A model generated the notes under the pieces. That model was not told the origin of the DNA. It searched no databases and saw only the letters and a program-made list of their open reading frames with translations. 64,000 bases of DNA, from NCBI GenBank assembly GCA_030220185.1, contig JASPKZ010001230.1, positions 937,001-1,001,000 of the forward strand. Direction: 5' to 3'. A program made the position numbers and the translations under genes. Below, in pieces: positions 59,101 to 64,000 of this stretch. Each line of letters starts with the position of its first letter. Within the stretch, counting starts at the first letter, position 1. The stretch is from Diploptera punctata. Its lineage: Eukaryota > Arthropoda > Insecta > Blattodea > Blaberidae.

Positions 59101-61279
59101 ACACTTTGGCTAGACCAGTGTTGACCTATGGTAGTGAAGCATGGACACTAAAAAAACAACATGAAAGCAGAATAACGGCTTGTGAAATGAGATTCATGCG
59201 CAGAACAGCGGGTTACACCAGATGGGATCGGAAAAGGAACACCGATATCTTAAAAGAATTGAAGACTACGCCAATTTTGGAATATATTAAACAGTACCAA
59301 CTAAATTGGAAACACCATCTTGAAAGAATGAGTTCAAATCGGATCCCCAAAGCTGTTTATAATTATATACCAAGAGGACGAAGATCACTGGGCCGTCCTA
59401 TGAAACGCTGGAGGGAAAATTTTCTATAGGATCGTAACAGGCCTTGGCCTAATACTTGGAAGGAAGAAGAAGATTAAGAACCTCATAATGTTATTTCCCA
59501 TATTTAACTATAAAGAAAAAGTGAGCTCATGCAGTCTACTTGCCTATGTATAAAATCTGCTAGCATCATGTTTGCTTCTCTCTGTATATTGATGCTTTAC
59601 CATTTTGATACTCATAGACAGTAAAAGAAATGTGGGGGCCAACAAAGTAGAAAGCATTGCACTACGTTCAGACATTTATTTTTGAAACTGTGGTATTGTG
59701 TGTTATTAACAATGGTGGCACGTCCTATATATTTAATGGTTCAGAAGAAAAATTTATTTGATTAAAAATAGTCCAGAAATCCTGTGTTATTATGATAACA
59801 GAAGTGTGTTTGTTATTCCAGTGGTATTTATTTAACATGATTTCTAAATTGCTAATGCTTATTATTTTTTTTCTTAATTATAGAAGCTTTTTAACATATA
59901 AGGTCATATAAAGTCTATTTATGTTTTTAGTTATTGTAGTGATACCATGAAATGTTGAATATGATAGTGAAATTTCATGAATGAATGAGTAATTTTTTAT
60001 ATCTTAACTTAGTCTATGTTTTCTTAAACTATGAGGTAAGATATATAAAAAATGGCTCATTCATTCATGAATTAAGAACCTCATAATGTTATTTCCCATA
60101 TTTAACTATTGTATGAGTGAAATTCCAACCCAGCATTTGTCTTGGTGAAAGAGGAAAACCAATAGAAAATCTTTATGAGATTGATCGGCACTGGGGATAA
60201 AACAAAGAGTCTCAAATGAAACAGCTTGAGTCAACTTGCTTGGTCTCTTTGTATTAAATTAATTTAAAGACAGTTTTAAGAATACTCTAGTAAACACCCA
60301 GTTAGTTAAAGCAGGAACCACCACTGGTAATTAACCTTTCATTATTTTCTGGTGACCAGATTTTATAGACTGGCACTGATCCTTGAACTCCAAGGCACAA
60401 GCAGACCTAGAAGGCTCTTGGCCTACTATCCAGCTGCTGGTCTCACATCCACATGTGTTGATCACAGAAGTAGATGATCCTTGAACTGACAGTTAAAAAC
60501 CCCTCCTGTAGATTAAGGGACTTAATTGTTTTCAGTACCAATGTATCATAAAATATCCCCTTGTAGATATTGTTTTAATCTAATTGGTAATGAAGCAGTC
60601 TTTTGAATAAAATCTCACTGGTTTTCCTTTACTATTATTTATATGGCTTATAACTAACTGAACTAACTCACTGGCTCTATCGAACCCATAGGTTCATGGC
60701 CGCATGGATATAAGCTTTCCATATGTCCCTATCCTGAGCTAATTTTTCCAATCATTCGCTGTATAATCTACTTCTCTCAAATCGTAGTTAATGTTATTCT
60801 CCCACCTTAATTTTTGGTCTACCAACTGGGTGTTTTCCCTCTGGTTTTCCTATAAGAAGCTTCCTTGCATGTCTTTCATTCCCCATTTGTGCTACATGAC
60901 CTGCCCATCGCATTCTACGAGACTTAACTGTTCTTATTATATCTGGCTTATAAAGACCATGTAGTTTACTGTTATATAAGTCTTCTCCATTCACCTGTCT
61001 GTTAATCTCTCTTTGGTCCAAAAATGTTCTAAGAATTTTATTCTCAAATACTCGTAGTCTCCTTTTCTCAAATACTTGTACTCTCCTTTCTTCCCTTAAA
61101 GTAAGAGTCATGTTTCGCATCCATGTAATATAACTAGTAGAATAATAGTTTTATTTATTTTCAGTTTACAATAATATTATTTTTTTTGTAGGTATGATAG
61201 ATGTAGAAGAACTTATTAAAGCATTTAAAGAACTAGGGGTTGAAATAGATAAAAATGAAGCAACAAATCTTCTTCAGAG
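34958..61279 (+). CDS. SCaMC: SCaMC-type calcium-binding mitochondrial carrier, 5' three exons (3' end outside window)
   Basis: Exons 34958-35161, 54382-54508 and 61192-61279 join in frame for 419 nt (139 codons plus two bases). The N-terminal domain has three EF-hands: loops at residues 41-52 ([12 protein letters not shown]), 75-86 ([12 protein letters not shown]) and 106-117 (DKNKDGMIDVEE). The order and linkers ([16 protein letters not shown]) match SLC25A24/A25 (SCaMC-1/2), where calcium binding on the intermembrane-space side regulates ATP-Mg/phosphate exchange across the inner mitochondrial membrane. The fourth EF-hand and the six-helix carrier domain must lie to the right. Introns are 19.2 and 6.7 kb, full of transposons. 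Other EF-hand proteins are possible, but the linker match to SCaMC is close. Confidence 0.85.
35162..38099 (+). other. Carrier intron 1, first part: nothing recognised
   Basis: AT-rich. A short less AT-rich piece (36460-36640, ...gggcctgttggcccgttctgc...) looks like an inserted fragment without identifiable ends. No exon-like reading resembling SCaMC was found between exons 1 and 2. Confidence 0.4.
38100..38440 (-). mobile_element. LINE C-terminal fragment with zinc knuckle
   Basis: Minus reading [19 protein letters not shown] then [20 protein letters not shown] matches the C-terminal CCHC knuckle (C-x2-C...H-x4-C) of I/R1-style LINEs with an RNase H-like end. No stop within the 112 codons. 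Confidence 0.7.
39049..40355 (-). mobile_element. LINE family 1, longest copy, 15-bp TSD
   Basis: ATTGAATTCTATCTA at 39034-39048 and 40356-40370. Minus strand, 5' to 3': [50 protein letters not shown] (RT YADD), [53 protein letters not shown], then the [20 protein letters not shown] tail and (GTTA)n. Stops and frameshifts abolish activity. A ~285-bp element is inserted at 39449. Confidence 0.9.
39449..39733. mobile_element. Short MITE-like insertion in the LINE
   Basis: Interrupts LINE family 1 sequence (caaatact | ... | agtaatctactttcctcc; the uninterrupted form is at 17835). Imperfect inverted ends attgtcctcccgcaagtttagcgc and gtgctaaactcgtcggaggaggacat. Confidence 0.6.
40563..41248 (-). 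mobile_element. piggyBac-like deletion derivative
   Basis: Perfect 15-bp inverted repeats GTCACATTCAGTACC (40563-40577) and GGTACTGAATGTGAC (41234-41248), with TTAA (40559-40562) directly outside the left end; the right TTAA is not preserved. The minus reading [20 protein letters not shown] then [20 protein letters not shown] resembles the acidic N-terminus of piggyBac transposases; the catalytic core is missing. Confidence 0.6.
41745..42295. mobile_element. Penelope-like inverted pair (P3)
   Basis: 41745-41925 (minus) and 41926-42295 (plus) are inverted copies of a PLE 3' end. The plus part reads [20 protein letters not shown] and [16 protein letters not shown], the end of the GIY-YIG domain. 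Cores: minus CTGACGATGGAACC...GGTTCCAAAAC at 41791-41824, plus TTGAGGATGGAAC...GTTCTGAAAC at 42186-42219. The tail aatctcatagtgttaattcc follows the right arm only. Confidence 0.8.
42430..43140 (+). other. GC-richer block of unknown origin
   Basis: More GC than the flanks, especially 42700-43100, with readings in several frames that match nothing I recognise. Probably an old insertion or LINE untranslated region. No inverted ends or duplication seen. Confidence 0.3.
43385..43835. repeat. MITE-like repeat M1, copy 3
   Basis: Starts gactatttaactcatgcccc and ends ggcattacttatgata; lacks an internal ~150 bp present in the other two. Hairpin gatttccaaattctctagat...gataatttggaaatc intact. Confidence 0.85.
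43895..44262 (+). mobile_element. SINE family A, full length
   Basis: Inserted next to (TA)n on both sides. Good A-box region (TGGTCTCGAGGTAGCGTGC) and B-box GGGTTCAATCCCC; body contains an extra cat-repeat and an A-run. 3' end gcagaattactatggatgg. Confidence 0.88.
44512..44925. mobile_element. 414-bp MITE with ~38-bp inverted ends
   Basis: Left TAATTGTAGAGTGGCAGGGC-aaagtgatctaagtgcc and right ggcacttagatcactttg-CCCGCCACTCTACAATTA pair with one or two gaps. The interior carries a 3'-end scrap of LINE family 2 (44644-44722, ggccttggcctaatatttgg then gaagaa repeats). Confidence 0.85.
44926..45519. other. Intron stretch, nothing recognised
   Basis: AT-rich, no coding or repeat signature. Confidence 0.4.
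45520..46345 (+). mobile_element. LINE 3'-end fragment
   Basis: Reads [20 protein letters not shown] then [13 protein letters not shown], and after frameshifts [10 protein letters not shown] and [20 protein letters not shown], an RTE-like LINE C-terminus (FYGH..RM...RLTK.I..F). A-rich end near 46310-46345. Confidence 0.65.
46346..47470. other. Intron stretch with two foldback-tail scraps
   Basis: atacctcatagtgttaatttc at 46376-46396 and aattatgaggttttc at 47140-47154 resemble the foldback tail; no arms or core were found nearby. The rest is unassigned. Confidence 0.35.
47475..47690 (+). mobile_element. tRNA-derived SINE (family G), degraded
   Basis: Head gatggacaagtggttaccagc and B-box GAGTTCAACCC; body includes tctaagcaaaattt..., also seen near 32260. 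Diverged. Confidence 0.55.
47950..49100 (-). mobile_element. LINE fragment split by a mariner-like element
   Basis: Minus strand right part 48955-49100 (KMDFWR...[14 protein letters not shown]) and left part 47950-48200 ([50 protein letters not shown]) join into the same RTE-like C-terminus as 990-1590. Confidence 0.8.
48204..48953 (+). mobile_element. Mariner-like deletion derivative
   Basis: Inverted ends ~100 bp long and imperfect: left AAACCCGGACCGGCCTCACG, right ...AAGGCCGGTCCGGTTTTA, in a TA-rich target. Plus reading: [19 protein letters not shown] (48320-48376), [20 protein letters not shown] and [17 protein letters not shown], the helix-turn-helix part of a DUF4817-type Tc1/mariner transposase, then a deletion removing the DDE core and a frame change to the original C-terminus [14 protein letters not shown] (stop about 48847-48849). 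Confidence 0.85.
49300..49860 (-). mobile_element. LINE family 1 fragment
   Basis: Minus strand reads [20 protein letters not shown], then [20 protein letters not shown] and [14 protein letters not shown]; 3' end ...ctcactgagactatcaaaccc. Several indels; no TSD seen. Confidence 0.75.
50840..52150 (-). mobile_element. Penelope-like element, single copy with RT motifs (P4)
   Basis: Right to left: [19 protein letters not shown] (RT motif), [27 protein letters not shown] (catalytic YVDD, about 51927-51955), [19 protein letters not shown], an inserted tail-like segment (51780-51830), [47 protein letters not shown]...[10 protein letters not shown] (GIY-YIG nuclease), [20 protein letters not shown], then core CTGATGATGGGA...TCCCGAAA at 50870-50893. 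Multiple stops; N-terminal RT missing. Confidence 0.85.
52435..52525 (+). mobile_element. tRNA-derived SINE head (family E-like)
   Basis: TTCGAATGGCATAACGGTTA...GGGGTTCGACTCCC...TTTGAAC then ataatttttctttct. Good A- and B-boxes; body truncated. Confidence 0.7.
53075..54286 (+). mobile_element. Mariner-like element with ~200-bp inverted ends
   Basis: Ends CAGGGTGTCCACAAAGTCCT and its complement at the right, with TA beside the right end; similarity between ends continues ~200 bp into the coding region. Plus reading: [64 protein letters not shown] (first catalytic SDE): a DUF4817/DDE mariner-like transposase. After 53700 the reading changes to unrelated sequence and then to an inverted copy of its own 5' end, so it is a rearranged, dead copy. 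Confidence 0.85.
54382..54508 (+). CDS. SCaMC: SCaMC exon 2: EF-hand 2 and start of EF-hand 3
   Basis: After acceptor aattatttccag it codes [20 protein letters not shown] and continues to HLDKNKD, ending on one base of a split Gly codon before GTGAGT. EF-hand 2 is canonical; EF-hand 3 is split across the intron at its invariant Gly. The exon starts about 35 nt after foldback sequence that flanks a mariner-like insertion. Confidence 0.9.
54983..55238 (+). mobile_element. LINE family 1, short 3' end with 16-bp TSD
   Basis: TAGTGTAAGATACATT at 54967-54982 and 55239-55254. Reads [60 protein letters not shown] then (GTTA)n. The 71-codon frame from 55001 is free of stops, so this is one of the younger copies. 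Confidence 0.92.
55255..55955. other. Intron 2 stretch, nothing recognised
   Basis: AT-rich without recognisable coding or repeat structure. Confidence 0.4.
55960..56035 (-). mobile_element. SINE family C 3' scrap
   Basis: aaaggtaaagtgatccc...ggaggctcttgaggtagtagg is the complement of the 3' end of the SINE at 34310-34571. Confidence 0.65.
56048..56620. repeat. Dispersed repeat H, copy 2
   Basis: About 85% similar to 9920-10480, e.g. aattacccagaattctcagc, ttccagttgaattctttggt. Minus reading [20 protein letters not shown] then [14 protein letters not shown] is the least damaged version of the shared frame. Confidence 0.6.
57165..57285 (-). mobile_element. SINE family C, head and partial body
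   Basis: Minus strand: ACTACAAGCCAGAAGGTCGA, B-box GGATTCAAATCC, tttttaaactgtcctaaatc, ctggcgacac, matching 34340-34410. Confidence 0.75.
57570..57665 (-). mobile_element. tRNA-like SINE head, degraded
   Basis: Minus strand has GTAGCTCTCTGTATTAATCG and B-box-like TTGGTTCAAATCC. Only the head is visible. Confidence 0.45.
57860..58040 (+). repeat. Foldback with one-sided tail
   Basis: Arms ~48 bp: tgagtcattttttacatctt...gttttcttaaacac and gtgtttaagaaaac...aagatgtaaaaaatgaccca. Tail aacctcataatgttatttccc follows at 58012-58032. The centre keeps only gaagtgcagttttc; the core is lost. Confidence 0.85.
58172..58512 (-). mobile_element. SINE family A, full length
   Basis: Minus strand head GTCCACCGCTGTGGTCTCGA..., B-box GGGTTCGATTCCCGG, full body and gatggatgg tail. 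Flanked by atatatat on both sides (probable TSD in a TA tract). Confidence 0.9.
58980..59510 (+). repeat. Foldback right arm and tail, interrupted by a LINE
   Basis: gtgaggtaagatgtttaaaa-tgactcattaattt ... attaagaacct | LINE | attaagaacctcataatgtt-atttccc. Matches 58000-58035 and 60035-60100 once the LINE is removed. Confidence 0.8.
59059..59472 (+). mobile_element. LINE family 2 with 11-bp TSD
   Basis: ATTAAGAACCT at 59048-59058 and 59473-59483. An uninterrupted 107-codon reading from 59106: [72 protein letters not shown], stop, then gaagaag tail. Looks recent. Confidence 0.92.
59985..60110 (+). repeat. Small foldback with tail
   Basis: aatgagtaattttttatatctt pairs with aagatatataaaaaatggctcatt; tail aacctcataatgttatttccc at 60078-60098. 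Confidence 0.8.
60111..60655. other. Intron 2 stretch, nothing recognised
   Basis: No coding or repeat signature recognised. Confidence 0.35.
60656..61168 (-). mobile_element. LINE family 1 fragment abutting carrier exon 3
   Basis: Minus strand: [76 protein letters not shown]. Its 5' end (agttttatttattttcagttta on +) stops 23 nt before exon 3, so the LINE supplies the upstream part of that exon's acceptor region. Confidence 0.88.
61192..61279 (+). CDS. SCaMC: SCaMC exon 3: rest of EF-hand 3
   Basis: An 88-nt exon between ttttttttgtag and GTAAGT. It codes [20 protein letters not shown] and then KNEATNLLQ, finishing the EF-hand 3 loop with Glu at position 12. A LINE fragment on the opposite strand ends about 23 nt before it. 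A second possible acceptor (tattttcag, AG at 61163-61164) would add 27 nt in frame without a stop. Confidence 0.9.
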
Positions 61280-61589
61280 GTAAGTGTTTGGAAATTATTA
61301 TTTACTCTTATTTTGTTTAAATATACTGTTATTTTATTATCTATTGTTTAATCACTGGACTTAATGCATCTGAGACTAGAGCCTGTTATCATCTGTAGAG
61401 TGATGAGATGACTTTGAACATTAAATGTCTTCTGCATTTCCTGATATTACATTTAAAAAATAAAAAATACAAATAGAGAAATCAAATCCAGTGCAAGGAC
61501 AATAAGAACTTTTCTGGCAGTAAACTTGAATGAGTGTAGGGCTAGCCCTCATACTGCCTACTCCTTCTCTCATTAGCTTTAAGAATTAT

Positions 61590-61680
61590 GATTCTTATGA
61601 TTAAATCAAATGTTGCATACCTCTCCTCATTTGATTTTATCTTAAATTAAACCTCATAGTGATTTATTCCTATAAAAGTT
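61590..61680 (+). repeat. Foldback family scrap with tail
   Basis: tgattaaatcaaatg...cctctcctcatttgatttta and tail aaacctcatagtgatttattcct at 61649-61671. Confidence 0.65.
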
Positions 61681-62218
61681 CAAAATATGATCATGTTCTT
61701 GATCTAATTTTTTTCATGGCCTCCTAGCAAATACCTTTACTTTTTACCTCAACTCTTTTATTTAAACTTTAATTTGACTTTGTTTTTTTTTTTTTGGTTA
61801 ATATTTTAGTTGTGCATTTCCTTTTCTGTTTTGTTTGACATACATATTTTCTTATCAGACATGTTTGAAGCAGACTTGATGAAGCCTATGATGGATAATA
61901 TAAAATGAAATGGCTATCCATAGAAAAAAGAACAAATTTTCAGTTGTAGGTGAGCAGATGCATGTGAAATTGGGTTCTTGACTGATTTATTTATAGGAAC
62001 ATCTGTTCGTCCTTGTCCTTGTCCTTGTTTTATGCATGCAAATAATTGAAAATGCTTCATATTCAGATAATGTGATATAATTGGCAGCACATATAAAAAA
62101 AGTAATGCTACCATATGGCAATTTTCTATGTGCATATATACATTTAGATATGTGTGTGTGTGTATATATATATATATATGTTATAATTAAATATTTAACA
62201 TTGAGCAATGCAAGCTTA
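61681..62218. other. Intron stretch with TG/TA microsatellite
   Basis: tgtgtgtgtgta then (ta)n at about 62150-62178; a run of ccttgt repeats (62009-62028). Nothing else recognised. Confidence 0.5.
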
Positions 62219-62316
62219 ATATGGTATGATAAGAAAAATAAATGCCTGGATGGGATTCGAACCCAGAGATCGGGGTTCGAATCCCGTCCAGGCATTTATT
62301 TTTCTTATCATACCAT
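62219..62316. repeat. 44-bp palindrome made of tRNA-SINE 3' halves
   Basis: atggtatgataagaaaaata...gggattcgaaccc (62221-62264) and its complement (62273-62316) match at 43 of 44 positions with 8 bp between. Each arm carries a B-box (GGTTCGAATCCC) and the closing acceptor CCAGGCA; no A-box half remains. Confidence 0.9.
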
Positions 62317-62599
62317 ATATATATATATATTTTTTTTTTTTCCAACTAAAGTAACAAAATTGTGAAATTAAATATTAGCATTTACAATAAAAATACTATT
62401 AGAAGACAGTACTTTAATCTGTAGTTGAACAATTCTTGATTAGATTGTCATTTTCAAGGACACAAGCTATACTCGTCAAAAAGAGGTCTATTAATGCAAT
62501 TATGTATTACGAAATAGCTTCTAATATAACTTGTTTCCTTAAATAACAATATAAATGAAAAGTGTTTTTTTTTAATATCAGGATTCTTAGAATTAATAA
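62317..62599. other. Intron stretch, nothing recognised
   Basis: AT tract then AT-rich sequence, no structure seen. Confidence 0.4.
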
Positions 62600-62815
62600 A
62601 ATTGAATTAAATGAGTTGTATCTCACATCATATTTTGTGTTTTTCAAGCATGGAAACTGCAGTTTTCAAGAGGAATCCCTCCCATCTTCAGCCATCAAGG
62701 GATCCTCTTGAAAACTGCAGTTTCTGTACTTGAAGAACATGAAATATGTGGTGAGGTACGACTCATTTAATTATTTTTTATTAATTGAAAATCTCATAAT
62801 GTTATTTCCCATAAT
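62600..62815 (+). repeat. Foldback with core and tail
   Basis: Arms: ttgtgtttttcaagcatgga-aactgcagttttcaagagga and tcctcttgaaaactgcagtt-tctgtacttgaa. Minus core CTGAAGATGGGAGG...CCTCTTGAAAAC at 62663-62691. Tail atctcataatgttatttccc at 62791-62810. Confidence 0.85.
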
Positions 62816-62899
62816 TAATTTATGAATTCTTAGAATTATTTACTGTAATGAATCAGTGTCATCTAGTGTAGATGGTTTTTTTGTTTTTGTTTTTTTGCA

Positions 62900-63000
62900 T
62901 TCAATAGAATAGTCTCTTTTATGAGGTGTAGTGAAATTTTATTTAAATTAATGATGAATTTAAATAAAAATGTACTACATCTTATAAAAAAACATAACTG
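62900..63000. repeat. Small foldback
   Basis: ttttatgaggtgtagtgaaa-ttttatttaaatt pairs with aatttaaataaaa-atgtactacatcttataaaa. The tail is not evident. Confidence 0.7.
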
Positions 63001-64000
63001 ATAGTGAATATAGTGCCCATTGGTTCCCGAATGTTCTAGCAAAATAAAATCATTATAAGAAATTGGGGGGAATTGAATCCTGTGAAATGTTATATTTTTT
63101 TAAAATTTTAAAATAGTTAATTTAGCTATTCATTAGTATGCAATTACATTTTAATTTTTTTGTATTACATTTGGAAATTATTTTGTTTTCGGAGATCACT
63201 CATCGAAGAAGTCCTCCATGTCCTTGTGCATTTTTGTATTCTGTATAAATACCCTTAATTGCAGGGAATTTCATTTTCTCTTTATGTCCTTCAGTGAGAA
63301 ATTTATAATTAAAAACAAGTTAGAAATGTAGAAAAAGATTGTTCAATTCATACATACAGACAGATACGTACTAATTCTCTCTAGTGTGTATCTTACCAGA
63401 GTTACAAATGTGACAATGACAAATATCTGAAGTAAATGTAAATCCATGACATAAGAGAACAAAGATCAACTGATACTGTTACTGCCACTGTGTAGCATAT
63501 AAAGGTGCAGTGTGTCACATGTATAATATAATACAATCGGTTATCCTTTATTTAACTTTTTCTAAGAAAAACAAAACAACAACAATTGTAAGACATGCTC
63601 TAATCTATAGAAGTGAAATCAGAATAGTAATATTTAAAATTAAGTAGATAAATGAAATTACAAAAATGAAGATGATGAAGAAGAAGAAGACAAAAATGAA
63701 TATTAAAAAAATTGCTGTAACATGGTTGACATCAGATAGTGGTAACTTTGGACATTTATCTAGCATTTATTCTGATGTAATTTTTATCTGTATTACATAA
63801 ATTTAGGTCATGCAATTTTTATAATATGAAAAGTAAAAGGATTTTCTTCGTATATTTTACCTCAAATCAACAATAATGAATGGGTGCAACAAACCATGCA
63901 GTTAATGTATAAAGCAGGGGGGAAAAAATTAAATGTGATTTTACTGTTTTAATTAACAATCAGTCTTCGGTGATATTTTGGTATGATTCCACATACCGTA
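63001..64000. other. Right edge, nothing recognised
   Basis: AT-rich; a (GAAGAT)-like run at 63667-63692. No SCaMC exon resembling the fourth EF-hand or carrier helix 1 was found. Confidence 0.4.

Noticed and set aside
1..64000. CRISPR arrays, operons, Shine-Dalgarno sites, phage or secondary-metabolite clusters
   Set aside because: The window is eukaryotic: split genes with GT-AG introns, LINE/SINE/PLE repeats, and no regularly spaced repeats with unique spacers.

Overview
This is an insect-type nuclear genome window: AT-rich, intron-rich and packed with transposable elements. Nothing in it looks bacterial, plasmid or viral. The RTE-style LINE C-termini, the several tRNA-derived SINE families and the many Penelope-like fragments fit a large hemimetabolous insect genome (a cockroach or termite relative would fit), but that placement is inference.

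Only two host genes are supported, both on the + strand and both cut by the window edges. The first is the 3' two-thirds of deoxyribose-phosphate aldolase (DERA): four coding exons at 1765-1927, 8684-8977, 13442-13527 and 19130-19336, giving 249 codons that join in frame and end in TAA, with both catalytic lysines present. The second is the 5' end of a SCaMC-type calcium-dependent mitochondrial ATP-Mg/phosphate carrier (SLC25A24/25-like): exons 34958-35161, 54382-54508 and 61192-61279, encoding three canonical EF-hands. Its carrier domain lies to the right of the window. The two genes are unrelated in function and simply neighbours.

Everything else is mobile DNA and its debris. 1-19 kb (DERA introns) holds LINE tails, a pogo-like deletion derivative, foldback tRNA-SINEs, a 1.5-kb composite insertion 8 bp before an exon, a 5'-inverted LINE, a TTAA-flanked element and an inverted Penelope-like (PLE) endonuclease pair. 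19-35 kb (intergenic) holds a 2-kb inverted PLE dimer and a decayed IS630/Tc1-type transposase split by a MITE-like repeat and by a hAT-like element that itself carries a SINE; it also has tandem and nested SINEs and a LINE with a 15-bp target duplication. 35-61 kb (carrier introns) holds more LINEs, a piggyBac-like remnant, a third PLE pair, a single PLE with reverse-transcriptase motifs, two mariner-like elements and MITEs. 57-63 kb is dense in small foldbacks.

The most interesting signal is a foldback family that recurs all over the window: inverted arms, a centre reading CTGANGATGG-stem-loop-stem-GAAAC whose stem changes sequence but keeps pairing, and a shared one-sided tail close to AACCTCATAATGTTATTTCC. 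Three members still contain GIY-YIG coding sequence in inverted pairs, so the small ones look like non-autonomous Penelope derivatives with a hammerhead-like RNA core. A second theme is that three of the five splice acceptors with readable upstream repeats lie within about 35 nt of transposon sequence.
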